Source: Channallabes apus (Eukaryota > Chordata > Actinopteri > Siluriformes > Clariidae). Taken from it: a stretch of DNA of 64,000 nucleotides. A program made the translations under genes and the position numbers. Under the pieces are notes generated by a model. It saw only the letters and a list, made by a program, of their open reading frames with translations, was not told the origin of the DNA and did no database searches. Each line of letters begins with the position of its first letter. Positions within the stretch are counted from its first letter, which is position 1. Below are positions 48,845-61,045 of the stretch, one piece after another. Location of the stretch: assembly GCA_030522415.1 (NCBI GenBank), contig CM060121.1, positions 23,212,142 to 23,276,141 on the forward strand. The letters run 5' to 3'.

Positions 48845-49311
48845 CTTTGTACACAAGGTGTTGTTGACAAGGTTGTGTAACACACAGAGGATCCTGTGTC
48901 CTTAAAAGTTCTTGATCACGGTCACATACCTTTAAAACTGCGTTATGTTGTATTTGGTTTGTCGCTTGAATTTGTAGAAGCTAAGTAGCGTGGTGAGTAC
49001 GATGTCTTACACGTTTATTATGGATTTAGTGTGTGTGTGTGTGTGTTTCACTCGGAGAGTCTTGTAACAGTCGAAACTATGAGGATGATAAAAACAGATG
49101 TAACTATTAGCTCTGGAGTGAAAAGCTATAGGAGTCAAAGCTCCTGCCTGCTGTCTAGTGGGAGTTCTGCTGTTCCATGAATGAAAGGTTTACATTAATG
49201 CAGTCAGTATTGATTTTATGAGTGGAGGGGGGCAGACATAAAAACAGAACAATGAACCAGAGAAGGTGTGGTAATACACGATGTGCCTGCGACTGGCCGT
49301 TTGTTTGTGAG

Positions 49312-52300
49312 GGCTGTTGGGAGGTGGCTGCCTGTGACTGGAAGTGCTTGGAGATGCTTGAAGATGCCTGTGGCGAATCAAGAAGGGTTGCAGGTGGTGG
49401 CAGGTGCTTGGAAGTGGCTGCAAGTGGGGAGCGAGCTCTGTTGTGCGAGTGGTTGAAAGTGGAAGCCAGTGGCTGGAGTTGTTTGGAGATGGTTGCAGGT
49501 TGTTGGAAGTGTTTACAGTTGGCTTTAGTTGTTTGCAGGTGACTGGAGTTGTTTGTAGATGATTGAAGGTGGCTGGAGTTGTTTACATGTGTTTGGAAGT
49601 TCTTTGCAGGTGTTCGGAAGTGGCTGGAGTTGTTTACAGGTGATTGGAAGTGGCTGGAGTTGTTTACAGTTGTTTACAGTGGTTGGAAGTGCTTTGCAGG
49701 TGTTTGGAAGTGGCTGGAGTTGTTTACAGTGGTTTGAAGTGGCTGGAGTTGTTTACAGTGGTTGGAAGTGGCTGGAGTTGTTTGCAGGTGTTTGGAAGTG
49801 GCTGGAGTTGTTTACAGGTGTTGGAAGTGGCTGGGGTTGTTTACAGTGTTTGGAAGTGTCTGGGGTTGTTTACAGTTGGCTTTAGTTGTTTCCAGGTGAC
49901 TGGAGTTGTTTGTAGATGATTGAAGGTGGCTGGAGTTGTTTACTTGTGTTTGGAAGTGCTTTGCAGGTGTTTGGAAGTGGCTGGAGTTGTTTACAGGTGA
50001 TTGGAAGTGGCTGGAGTTGTTTGCAGGTGTTTGAAACTGGCTGGAGTTGTTGGCAGTGATTGGAAGTGGCTGGAGTTGTTTACAGTGGTTGGAAGTGGCT
50101 GGAGTTGTTTACAGTGGCTGGAAGTGGCTTTAGTTGTTTGCAGGTGTTTGGAAGTGGCTGGAATTGTTTGCAGGTGTTTGGAAGTGGGTGGAGTTGTTTG
50201 CAGGCGTTTGGAAGTGGCTGGAATTGTTTGCAGGCGTTTGGAAGTGGCTGGAGTTGTTTGCAGGCGTTTGGAAGTGGCAGGTGTTGTTTGCAGGCGTTTG
50301 GAAGTGGCTGGAGTTGTTTACAAGTGATTGGAATTGGCTGGAGTTGTTTACAGGTGATTGGAAGTGGCTGGAGTTGTTTACAGTGTTTGGAAGTGGCTGG
50401 AGTTGTTTACAGTGGTTGGAAGTGGCTGGAGTTGTTTACAGTGGTTGGAAGTGGCTGGAGTTGTTTACAGTGGTTGGAAGTGGCTGGAGTTGTTTAGTGG
50501 TTGGAAGTGGCTGGAGTTGTTTGCAGGCGTTTGGAAGTGGCTCGAGTTGTTTGCAGGCATTTGGAAGTGGCTGGAGTTGTTTGCAGGCGTTTGGAAGTGG
50601 CTGGAGTTGTTTGCAGGTGTTTGGAAGTGGCTGGAGTTGTTTGCAGGTGTTGGAAGTGGCTGGAGTTGTTTGCAGTGGTTGGAAGTGGCTGGAGCTGTTT
50701 ACAGTGGTTGGAAGTGGCTGGAGTTGTTTACAGTGGTTGGAAGTGGCTGGGGTTGTTTACAGGTGTTGGAAGTGGCTGGAGTTGTTTGCAGGCGTTTGGA
50801 AGTGGCTGGAGTTGTTTGCAGGCGTTTGGAAGTGGCTGGAGTTGTTTGCAGGCGTTTGGAAGTGGCTGGAGTTGTTTACAGTTGTTGGAAGTGGCTGGAG
50901 TTGTTTACAGTTGTTGGAAGTGGCTGGAGTTGTTTACAGTGGTTGGAAGTGGCTGCAGTTGTTTACAGTGGTTGGAAGTGCTTTGCAGGTGTTTGGAAGT
51001 GGCTGGAGTTGTTTACAGTGGTTGGAAGTGGCTGGAGTTGTTTACAGTGTTTGGAAGTGGCTGGAGTTGTTTGGAAGTGGCTGGAGTTGTTTATAGTGGT
51101 TGGAAGTGGCTGGAGTTGTTTACAGTGGTTGGAAGTGCTTTGCAGGTGTTTGGAAGTGGCTGGAGTTGTTTACAGTGTTTGGAAGTGGCTGGAGTTGTTT
51201 ACAGTGGTTGGAAGTGCTTTGCAGGCGTTTGGAAGTGGCTGGAGTTGTTTACAGTGGTTGGAAGTGGCTGGAGTTGTTTACAGTGTTTGGAAGTGGCTGG
51301 AGTTGTTTAGTGGTTGGAAGTGCTTTGTAGGTGTTTGGAAGTGGCTGGAGTTTTTTACAGTGTTTGGAAGTGGCTGGAGTTGTTTACAGTGTTTGCAAGT
51401 GGCTGGAGTTGTTTACAGTGTTTGGAAGTGGCTGGAGTTGTTTGCAGGTATTTGGAAGTGGCTAGAGTTGTTTGCAGGTATTTGGAAGTGGCTAGAGTTG
51501 TTTGCAGGTGTTGGAAGTGGCTGGAGTTGTTTACAAGTGATTTGAAGTGGCTGGAGTTGTTTACAGTGGTTGGAAGTGGCTGGAGTTGTTTACAGTGGTT
51601 GGAAGTGGCTGGAGTTCTTTACAAGTGATTGGAAGTGGCTGGAGTTGTTTACAGTGGTTGGAAGTGGCTGCAGTTGTTTACACTGGTTGGAAGTGCTTTG
51701 CAGGTGTTTGGAAGTGGCTGGAGTTGTTTACAGTGTTTGGAAGTGGCTGGAGTTGTTTACAGTGTTTGGAAGTGGCTGGAGTTGTTTGCAGTGGTTGGAA
51801 GTGCTTTGCAGGTTTTTGGAAGTGGCTGGAGTTGTTTACAGGTGATTGGAAGTGGCTGGAGTTGTTTACAGGTGATTGGAAGTGGCTGGAGTTGTTTACA
51901 GGTGATTGGAAGTGGCTGGAGTTGTTTACAGTGGTTGGAAGTGGCTGGAGTTGTTTACAGTGTTTGGAAGTGGCTGTAGTTGTTTAGTGGTTGGAAGTGC
52001 TTTGTAGGTGTTTGGAAGTGGCTGGAGTTTTTTTCAGTGTTTGGAAGTGGCTGGAGTTGTTTACAGTGTTTGGAAGTGGCTGGAGTTGTTTACAGTGTTT
52101 GGAAGTGGCTGGAGTTGTTTGCAGGTCTTTGGAAGTGGCTGGAGTTGTTTGCAGGTGTTGGAAGTGGCTGGAGTTGTTTGCAGGTGTTGGAAGTGGCTGG
52201 AGTTGTTTACAGGTGATTGGAAGTGGCTGGAGTTGTTTACAGTGGTTGGAAGTGGCTGGAGTTGTTTACAGTGGTTGGAAGTGGCTGTAGTTGTTTAGTG

Positions 52301-52765
52301 GTTGGAAGTGCTTTGTAGGTGTTTGGAAGTGGCTGGAGTTTTTTACAGTGTTTGGAAGTGGCTGGAGTTGTTTACAGTGTTTGGAAGTGGCTGGAGTTGT
52401 TTACAGTGTTTGGAAGTGGCTGGAGTTGTTTGCAGGTCTTTGGAAGTGGCTGGAGTTGTTTGCAGGTGTTGGAAGTGGCTGGAGTTGTTTGCAGGTGTTG
52501 GAAGTGGCTGGAGTTGTTTACAGGTGATTGGAAGTGGCTGGAGTTGTTTACAGTGTTTGGAAGTGGCTGGAGTTGTTTGCAGGTCTTTGGAAGTGGCTGG
52601 AGTTGTTTGCAGGTGTTGGAAGTGGCTGGAGTTGTTTGCAGGTGTTGGAAGTGGCTGGAGTTGTTTACAGGTGATTGGAAGTGGCTGGAGCTGTTTACAG
52701 TGGTTGGAAGTGGCTGGGGTTGTTTACAGGTGTTGCAAGTGGCTGGAGCTGTTTGTAGGTGCAGG
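49312..52765 (+). repeat. Large G-rich minisatellite, 29/30-bp unit
   Basis: About 113 head-to-tail copies of a unit whose constant core is TTGGAAGTGGCTGGAGTTGT, followed by a variable 9-10 bp part. The common variants of that part are TTACAGTGG, TTACAGTGT, TTGCAGGTGT, TTGCAGGCGT and TTACAGGTGA. Units are 29 or 30 bases depending on the variant. The left part (49312-49700) is diverged and the right part is homogeneous. No unit variant contains a stop in any forward frame except rare ones, so frames of up to 395 codons appear; they encode the same slippery repeat and are not genes. The + strand is G/T-rich and very C-poor. The array sits 0.7 kb upstream of the next SPOP exon. Confidence 0.97.
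51970..52556 (+). repeat. Higher-order duplication inside the minisatellite, period 311
   Basis: A block of roughly 275 bases recurs with an offset of 311. Landmarks are TTGTTTAGTGGTTGG (51976 and 52287), GTTTTTT (within GGAGTTTTTT) and GCAGGTCTTTGG (52121 and 52432). A third GCAGGTCTTTGG at 52579 lies 147 bases further and starts another partial copy. Confidence 0.9.
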
Positions 52766-53217
52766 ACAAGTAACAACTTAAAGGAATAAACAGGCTTCCT
52801 GAGCAGTTTGTGTGTGATGGTATAGATGCTGCAAGTCTCTGGACCTGTACTGACGGAATCGAACACCAATTTACAGTCTTTTTATGTGCAGTGACTCTTA
52901 ACTCTAAAAAGGACAAGTAGACCATAATGCCACCAAAATGCTTTTACATTGTAACAAAGATGCAGCTTTTCCCTTTAACGTGTCACCCGTTTGTATGTAC
53001 AGTACAGAAAACTTTACTAGATTTTGTATTGGATCATCTTTTAGTGCCCTATCTGGATACATCTCCTTTAAACCCCCTGCAGGTGATTAAAATGTATGTT
53101 TTTCATTAATAAGGATGTTTATACCACTGATGCTTTGCTTCAGCTGATCATGTGTCAGCTTTCTCAGGTCAGTTTGAAATGGGCAAATGTTAAACAGTAT
53201 TTAAACATGTTAAACAC

Positions 53218-53302
53218 ATGAAGTGGCTGTAGTTGTTTGCAGGTGGTTGGAAGTGGCTGCAGGTGACCGGAGTTGTTTATAGGTGTTTGGAAGTGTTTTA
53301 AA
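53218..53302 (+). repeat. Detached minisatellite units
   Basis: GAAGTGGCTGTAGTTGTTTG, GGTGGTTGGAAGTGGCTGC and GGAGTTGTTTATAGGTGTTTG are three diverged units separated from the main array by about 450 bases of unrelated DNA. Confidence 0.9.
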
Positions 53303-53415
53303 CAGTTTTACAGTTATTTACTGCCTTTTTTAATTATTTTTATTTATTTATTATTAATATTTTTTAATAAACACCTGTACCAGTAACTGCTGAAGCTGTA
53401 GAGCGCCTGAGCTGA

Positions 53416-53697
<282 letters not shown>

Positions 53698-54085
53698 TAA
53701 AAGGTTCCCGTTGCATAAGCAGCTGATGCTCGCGTTGTCCGGCGCTTCATTACATCACGTTTTATTTCATTGTTTCGAGTTCATCCACTCTTTTTGGCCT
53801 TGTGCATGTTAACACGACCGTTTATAAAGTGAGTAAACGTGTGCGTGTGTGTGCGTCCGCCTCATGTCCTCATCTTCATAGCTCTCAGACCATCTAGTGT
53901 TTACTGATGGTAGATTCTCTTGTCATGAAGCATCCCAAAGCTCCTCACTCCTCCTGTCTTGGCACCTTTTTTATTTTTTATTTTATAATTTTTTTCTGGA
54001 GAGTGCCTGACTGTTTAGAATGACAGTTAAAGGACAGACTAGGTCTCGAAGGAGATTGCATGCTTTTAGTTTGAAGTAGCTGAAT

Positions 54086-54087
<2 letters not shown>

Positions 54088-54120
<33 letters not shown>
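54088..54120. repeat. (GT)n microsatellite
   Basis: A GT run of about 33 bases. Confidence 0.95.
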
Positions 54121-54127
<7 letters not shown>

Positions 54128-54689
54128 TTAGAAGTGATGTTATTGCAGAAAACAAATGTATAAATATATATATAACATTTAAAGAAACCATCTGAGCAAG
54201 TGATCTTTTTAAGATCTGATGGTCTACTTTTTATCATCTTGTGTAATTCTGGATCACTAGGACGATCTGAATAGCTGCATGCATTTATTTTTTATAAAAT
54301 ATTGTTTCTAATCCTGTGATTCTGATTAGCGTACATGTATACAAGAGTTGGACAAAAATGTTTAGCAAATTTCCGCTGGTCTTATCGGCGCTTTCCGTTC
54401 AAGGCTACTGTCTCCCCAGTTTTTTTGTGGTCCGAGGGTGTACTGCGTGCAAAAACAACTCGTAGAAGGTAAATAAATATTTTATTTATACGGTTCTTTT
54501 AATAATGGCCATTGTCGGCAAAGCTATATTACAGAATCAAAAAGGAAATTAGTAAATGTGTGAAGAAATATGTGAGATGGCAGTAGAAAGAATCCTTGAG
54601 AGGAATCAAATGCAACAGGGAACACATCCTCATTCAGGTGAACAAAAATAGTTTAGTCTTCAAACTAAATTTAGAGCGATACTCTAAGG

Positions 54690-55165
54690 AAGGTGAAAGT
54701 TTCTTAAAGCCGAGACATATTCATCACTACGTTACAAGCCTGAGTAAACGGCAGGGAAACGGAAACGTCGCAGACCACGAAAAAGTTCTGAAGTCAACCA
54801 TCATCTGTTTAGAGATTTTCTGCGATTCTCAAGGGCCAGTTTTGGAACAGTTCAACAATAAACTGCTGGTTACAGTGAGATGAATAACTTCAGATTAAAT
54901 ACAGAGGACTGCCATTCCAAGGGAGACGACTCACATCCGCACATTTCTGCCCACTGCTTTGAGATGTTAAAGTATCCTCCCTATAGTCGCGATCTCGCTC
55001 CATCTGACAGCAGCTCTACGGGGATGATGATGATGATGATTCACTTCTGATGAAGAGTTGAAGACAGCGGCACATTCATGGTTCGCAGCTCGGCCTACAA
55101 ACATTTTTAATAAGGGGATTCGAAAGGTTGTCTACAGATGGACAAAGTGAATTGAAAATAATTTT
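54690..55165 (+). mobile_element. Mariner transposase relic
   Basis: Decayed readings in order: IHHYVTSLSKRQGNG (the catalytic HHYDPETKRQS region, with the Asp-containing position changed), IFCDSQGPVLEQF (the VFWDxxGVxLxxF strand), YSRDLAPSDS (the SPDLAPSD catalytic motif with P changed to R), and NKGIRKVVYRWTKCIE (the C-terminal GIxKLVxRWxKCI). An insertion of a short ATG/GAT tandem near 55023-55042 interrupts it. Inactive. Confidence 0.8.
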
Positions 55166-55277
55166 TTAACTCACTCGTATTAAATATGAAGCCATTTTAC
55201 CTTTGGATGTATTACAGTGTTTTTTATTATTATAATTTTTTTTAATAATGATGATGAGTGTGTTGGATGTCTCTGTG

Positions 55278-55496
<219 letters not shown>

Positions 55497-57902
55497 GTGA
55501 GTGTCTGCCCTTTCACCGGTCCCCGTCCTCTTCCATCACGTCCTAATACACTCCTCTGACACTCACTGAACAAGAGCTATAAACTGTAGATAACGATAAC
55601 CTTCCGGGTCGTTTCGGACGATGCCCCGGTGCCGCCGGTACACTGTCTGGTTGAGACTCGCCAGTTCTCGCTTATCAAGGTATCATTTATATTCGCCGCC
55701 CTGATAATGAACCCGTCTCTCTACCGTTCTGTAGCTGTAACACAGCGCTCTGCTTTCGTCTTTGTTTCTTTTTTACAAGGAAAAGCTGATGCAAGGATGT
55801 GTTGCTCCTCAGTGCACCTTTACATCTCCCTTTGTCTCTCTCTTTTTCTCTCTCATTCTTTGTCTTGCTCCCTCTTTCACTCACTCTATCTTTCTCTCAC
55901 TTTTTCATTTTTGTGTCTTTCTCACTCTCTCTGGACTTCCGTCTCTTTTTTTTTTTTTTCCTTTATGTTCATCTTTACAGTAAATGTCCCTTAAATTTCC
56001 CTCTGTCTGTTTTGGCTTTCTTTTCTTTGCCTTTCTGCCCCTCTTTTTTTATTTTTTTCCCCTTTATGATTGCTTTTGACTGACTGTGTGTCTTTTTTTT
56101 ATATTAAAAATTTTTTGGTTGTCTGTCTGTCTTTCTTTTTCTCTCTGTGTCTCTCTTTCACTGTCTGTCTGTCTGTCAGTCTATTTCTACTCCCTCTCCC
56201 CTCTTTTGCTGTCTTTTCTCCTTTGCCTGTTTTTCTGTTCGTCTCTCTCTCTCTCTCCCTCTCTCACATGTGCACACGCTCAGCGACCACAACAAAGAGA
56301 AATCAATAACCATGAGAGCAGCTGATACACGCTCGCTCTCGAAGCCGCATGATGAGCACTTGGCGCTGCTCCCGCTCTCGTATAGCCACCCGAAATTACT
56401 TTTAGCCACTTTATTAATGAAACCTTGTCAGTAACTCCGTACAAGCAATTTTGCTTCTGTTTAACCCGGTCTTAAGTGTCCTTGAGAATACAGCCTTGGT
56501 CTCTGACCGTTAACTACCAATCAGAGTAAGCAGGCTGCTGTTATTGCTCAGTGAAAAGAGACCGGACTATTCCACGTCTTTAGTTAAATGAATAGTATAA
56601 ATCCGGTGTGCTGCTCTCTTTAAAAAAACACTGCAACGAGCAAAGATATCATTCTGGAATTGGTACAGAGTGTTTTGTCCATATAAATCAGAACGAGCCA
56701 TTTCCCCATCTTTAAGCCTAGTGTTTAACCTGGTGTCAGTCTCAGCACACAGACATGAGTGCTGCACTGCTTGAATTCACGATGCCTGATTTATGCTCGA
56801 TGGAGTCGCAGAATGGACGATGGATTGTCACAGAAATCATGCACATCACTTTCGTTGTCAAGCGCATTACATTATGCACAGTAGGTTTATTTAGCTGCAG
56901 TAAAAACACAGCTTTTTTGTGTCCCTGTGTCCCATTTGCACAACACACTTCTGCTCTGTACCTGAAATCTGCCTCACAGAAAAATAGGGGTTTTTTTCCC
57001 GTATTTTTTTTGTTGCTGATAGTTCACTTACAGTAAAATGCTCCGTATGCTGCTACTTTGTGATTACACGCAGCCGCACTCACACACACACACGGACCAT
57101 GCAGTATACAAACACTTTCTCCGCTCAGCCAGTTTTCTTCCTGGTTCCCAGCCTGACCCCATTTCCTCGATTGTAACGATTGTAAGTTCACAATCACCGT
57201 TTTTCTTTTTATTTGTTTATGAGCATCTCGTGCTCTCCTGGGCGCTGTGCGGCTCCACGCAGAGTAATAGCGGAGCTATTGATTTGTTGAGGAATTGCTG
57301 GAGGGGTTTGACTGGGAGCATGCTGGGTTGAGCTGCAGCACTTACAGCCTTCATCCTGGCGCACAACAAAGTGTGACAGAAAAAAAAAAAAAGAACGACT
57401 GTAATGACTATAAAATAGGCTTGGTGTGTTAGCAGCAGTGCATGTTTACATTCGCAGGTGATCGTTGTTTGCTTTTTGCTGCTGTGGTCTACATTTCATG
57501 TTTATATTCAGAGGATATAAAGACGCTGGTCAGTGCACGACCTTTAGTATGTTTGGGGTCAATATGTTCTTTTTTCAGGATAATCTGAGCTTCACACCAA
57601 ATCCTGATATTGTTCTTAAATTAAAGGTCCCATGTTTTACTATTTTTACACTTCTGTCATAGCGGACGCACAGTGTGTGTTCGGTTCCCAGATGCTGATT
57701 TAAATTTTTTTTATTTTTTGGTTACCATGGTAACAATGATGGCCTTTTTAGCTCTTAAAAACAGTCGATCCAAGTCTACCCTTTTTTAAAATACCAGATT
57801 TAAGATCAATGTGGCTGAAATTTTCAAAACTGTTAAGCAAACATTTTATAGTTTGAGGAAATTTGAAAGTAGAGGAAATAATTCTTAAAATGCACTAAAA
57901 TA

Positions 57903-58680
57903 CAGTGGGGCAAAAAAGTATTTAGTCAGCCACCAATTGTTCAAGTTCTCCCTCTTAAAAAGATGAGAGGGGTCTGTAATTTACATCATAGGTTTACCTC
58001 AACTATGAGAGACAAAATAAGAAAAAAAATTCCAGAAAATCACATTTTTAAATTATTTATTTGCGAAGTATGGTGGAAAATAAGTATTTGGTCAATAACA
58101 AAATTTCATCTCGGTACTTTGTTATATACCCTTTCTTGGCAATGATGGAGGTCAAACGTTTTCTGTAAGGCTTCACAAGGTTTTCACACGCTGCTCTAGA
58201 GGAGATCTGCACGGAGGAATGGGCCAAAATACCACCAACAGTGATGTTTTGGGTTTGGGGCAACACAGACTTTCAACTCCCTCCAAAGATTTTCTATGGG
58301 GTTGAGATCTGGAGACCTTGAAATGGTTCTTATGAAGTCACTCTTTCATTGGGTTTGGGTTTATTGTCATGCTGAAAGAACCAGCCATGTTTCATCTTCA
58401 ATGCCCTTGCTGATAGAAGAAGGTTTTCACTCAAAATCTCACGATACATGGGGCCCCATTCGTTCTTTCCTTTACACGCATCAGTCGTCCTGGTCCCTTT
58501 GCAGAAAATCAGCCCCAAAGCATGATGTTTCCACCCCCATGCTTCACAGTTAGGCATGGTGTTCTTTGGAAGCAACTCAGCATTCTTTCTCCTCCAAACA
58601 CGACAAGTCCTCTTGTCGATCATCCAAATGCTCTCTAGCAAACTTCAGACAGCCTGGACATGTACTGGCTTAAGCAGGGG
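57903..58680 (-). mobile_element. Tc1 element relic with its CAGTGGGGC end
   Basis: It begins CAGTGGGGCAAAAAAGTATT, the same terminus as at 2894. Minus-strand transposase readings follow inward, such as [18 protein letters not shown] (glycine-rich box, shifted) and FQHDNKPK with ERVTS (second catalytic Asp context). The copy is interrupted by shifts and by a breakpoint near 58680. It belongs to the same family as 2894-3428 and 12303-12966. Confidence 0.8.
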
Positions 58681-58868
58681 GACACTGCTTGGTACAGGAA
58701 GTGGCTGTCCTCAAACTGTTTGAAAGCATGAAATTGTCCAAAATGAGTAAGAGGCCGAGCCAGAGTCCTGAAAAACGACCCCACCGATGTGTTCCAACAT
58801 GACTGTGCACCAGGGCACAAAGCAAGGTCCATAAAGACATGGATGAACAAAAAGCCAGCGATTGTTGA
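58681..58868 (+). mobile_element. Second Tc1-type fragment, plus strand
   Basis: The reading DPTDVFQHDCAPGHKARSIK followed by TWMN is the second-catalytic-Asp block (FQHDxAPxH) of another Tc1-type transposase, joined head-on to the preceding minus-strand fragment. Confidence 0.65.
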
Positions 58869-59817
58869 ACTGCAGTGCTTTTGGTGGAAAAAATTCAGGA
58901 TGTGAAAAAAAAAGATAGATAGAAGATAGATTTGTTGTAATCAGTTAGCTACTACTGGCTAAACTACCCTTCTTAAAGTTGTTGAAAAAGGCAGGCCATT
59001 AGATTTAACACTTCATTTATCTTGTCATCACTAGACAGGTTACAATATCCAGAAGTCCTATTTCGTTTATTTTGCTTTTAGGGACCATCATCACGGAGAA
59101 GGTTTTCGTACTGAGCAGCAATTGGCGGGTTAGTGAACCTGCCTGCTCTGTTTAAACACCATAATGGGATACCATGTTTTCTCCCAGATCTAGAGCCCCA
59201 GAGTTGGCCTTATTTAGTTGAGTAGCTCGATGAAAGTATTCACTATTTTAGCAAGAAAAAGTCACAGAAAATGCAAATTCTCTTGTGCATCCTGACCATG
59301 TTTAAGCTCCAGCTCCCCCAGTTTGCCATTGTAGCTACACTGTGCAGTAATGTACAGTATATGTGACAAATGCTTAACTTAAAAATTGTCCATCGTTCAG
59401 AAAGCAGTCGGTAGTGATATGGTCACACACAACTCGCATAACTGTAGGAACATTTCCACTGTTTATAAAGCTTATTCTCTTCACTTAGTATTAAAGAAAG
59501 AGAGTTTGATGTTTTTATTACCAGGCACCAACAGAGCATGTCCTGCTTTTTGTCATGTCTAATGCTCAACTTACAACGCAAGTTTGTTGTAGTCAAATCA
59601 AATTGGAGACTCCCAGGTGGAGCCATGTTGGAGTCTTTTAAATGTCAGGAACCCTAGCAAATCCAGATAAAAGAAGAGGAATCAGAGGGTGTATGATTTT
59701 CACATGTTATTTTGGAATTTTACATAATTGGGCCCCTTCAATGGTAAGGTTTTGGTGGGGAGAGCAAGAGGATACATCACCCCTGAACCCTCACAAACAC
59801 ATGGTAAATGTCGTTAA

Positions 59818-60093
<276 letters not shown>

Positions 60094-61045
60094 TGCCCTT
60101 AGCTTTAACCCACCCACCCCACTTGACAGGGACTGCCCACAAAGAGGGGCCATTCTTAAATTTACCCCTTAACTTCTAAATATACTCCCTTTAGGGACTC
60201 TAGCCAACCCTTGATCCCGAGGTACTGTGTTCTGTAGCGTCCCTCCCTGTTCTCCTTAACGTCCTCAGCCCAAAAAAAAAAAATCCCAGGCGTGCCAGGG
60301 AACCTCCAACAGAACGATCATCAATAGAGACAGCGCTGTACCTCAGAGTTTCTCCAAGCTCTGCTCCCTCTTTGATGCCCCTTCCTTACTGCCCGGCCTA
60401 AACAGGATAAGCGGGCTTTCGGTGGGATCCTGGACTCGGCGGTGTCTCCAGATCAGTTGGGCAAGTTGGATGGTGACTACATATTCAGGACACAAGGACT
60501 TTATCGGTGGACTGTGACCTTCCCCACTGTCCCCTGCGATGGATTCTCCTTTACTGTGTTGTCATTTGTTCCCTTACATAATGACCAGATGGATTTTTTT
60601 TAGGATGAGAACAAGAACCCAGCGATTGTAGGGGAACTGCAGCGCTTTTAAGTAGGTAGCTTGCTTCCTTATGATGACATCAGCATTTCGTTCCGATGTT
60701 CGAGTAGGTCATGTGTCTCTTTTTGATGACATTTTATCCTCAACCTGTCGCACGTGTAAGATCCTGAAGAAAGTGACTTTTACCAAACCTTTCTGATTGG
60801 CCAGTTGGAGAATAAGAGGTGCAGATGGACTTCTTGTATGTCTCCTGAGTATTGGAGAATATGTGATTGAGCAGAACGATGGAAGAGGGTTGAAAGAAGG
60901 GGGGAGTATGTAAATATGAAATGTTTCTTTTATTGTTTATTTGAGATCTTTCTTTCTTGTAGCACTTCTGTATTTAAACCCAGGCTTTATGTATGAAAAC
61001 AAAAACTACCCAAAAAAAACATAATAAACTTGGCTGTGCTCATGT
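60094..61045 (+). other. spop: SPOP 3' untranslated region (predicted)
   Basis: It runs from the stop to shortly after the poly(A) signal at 61023. It has the moderate GC content of an exon, no recognised transposon and an A-run near 60270. The end is inferred from AATAAA plus a GT-rich downstream stretch (TGTGCTCATGTTTGGTC). The cleavage site itself cannot be seen. Confidence 0.7.
61023..61028 (+). promoter_or_regulatory. spop: Probable SPOP polyadenylation signal
   Basis: A canonical AATAAA about 930 bases after the stop, followed by a GT/T-rich element within 15-50 bases. Another AATAAA lies at 62369-62374 and could serve a longer 3' UTR. Confidence 0.7.

Noticed and set aside
50134..51545. 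Forward open frames of 269-395 codons
   Set aside because: They are the minisatellite translated in three frames; the unit has no stop codons, the three frames give the same few peptides in rotation, and there is no start context or family.
49312..52765. CRISPR-like appearance of regularly spaced repeats
   Set aside because: There are no unique spacers, the whole unit is repeated, and the DNA is vertebrate.
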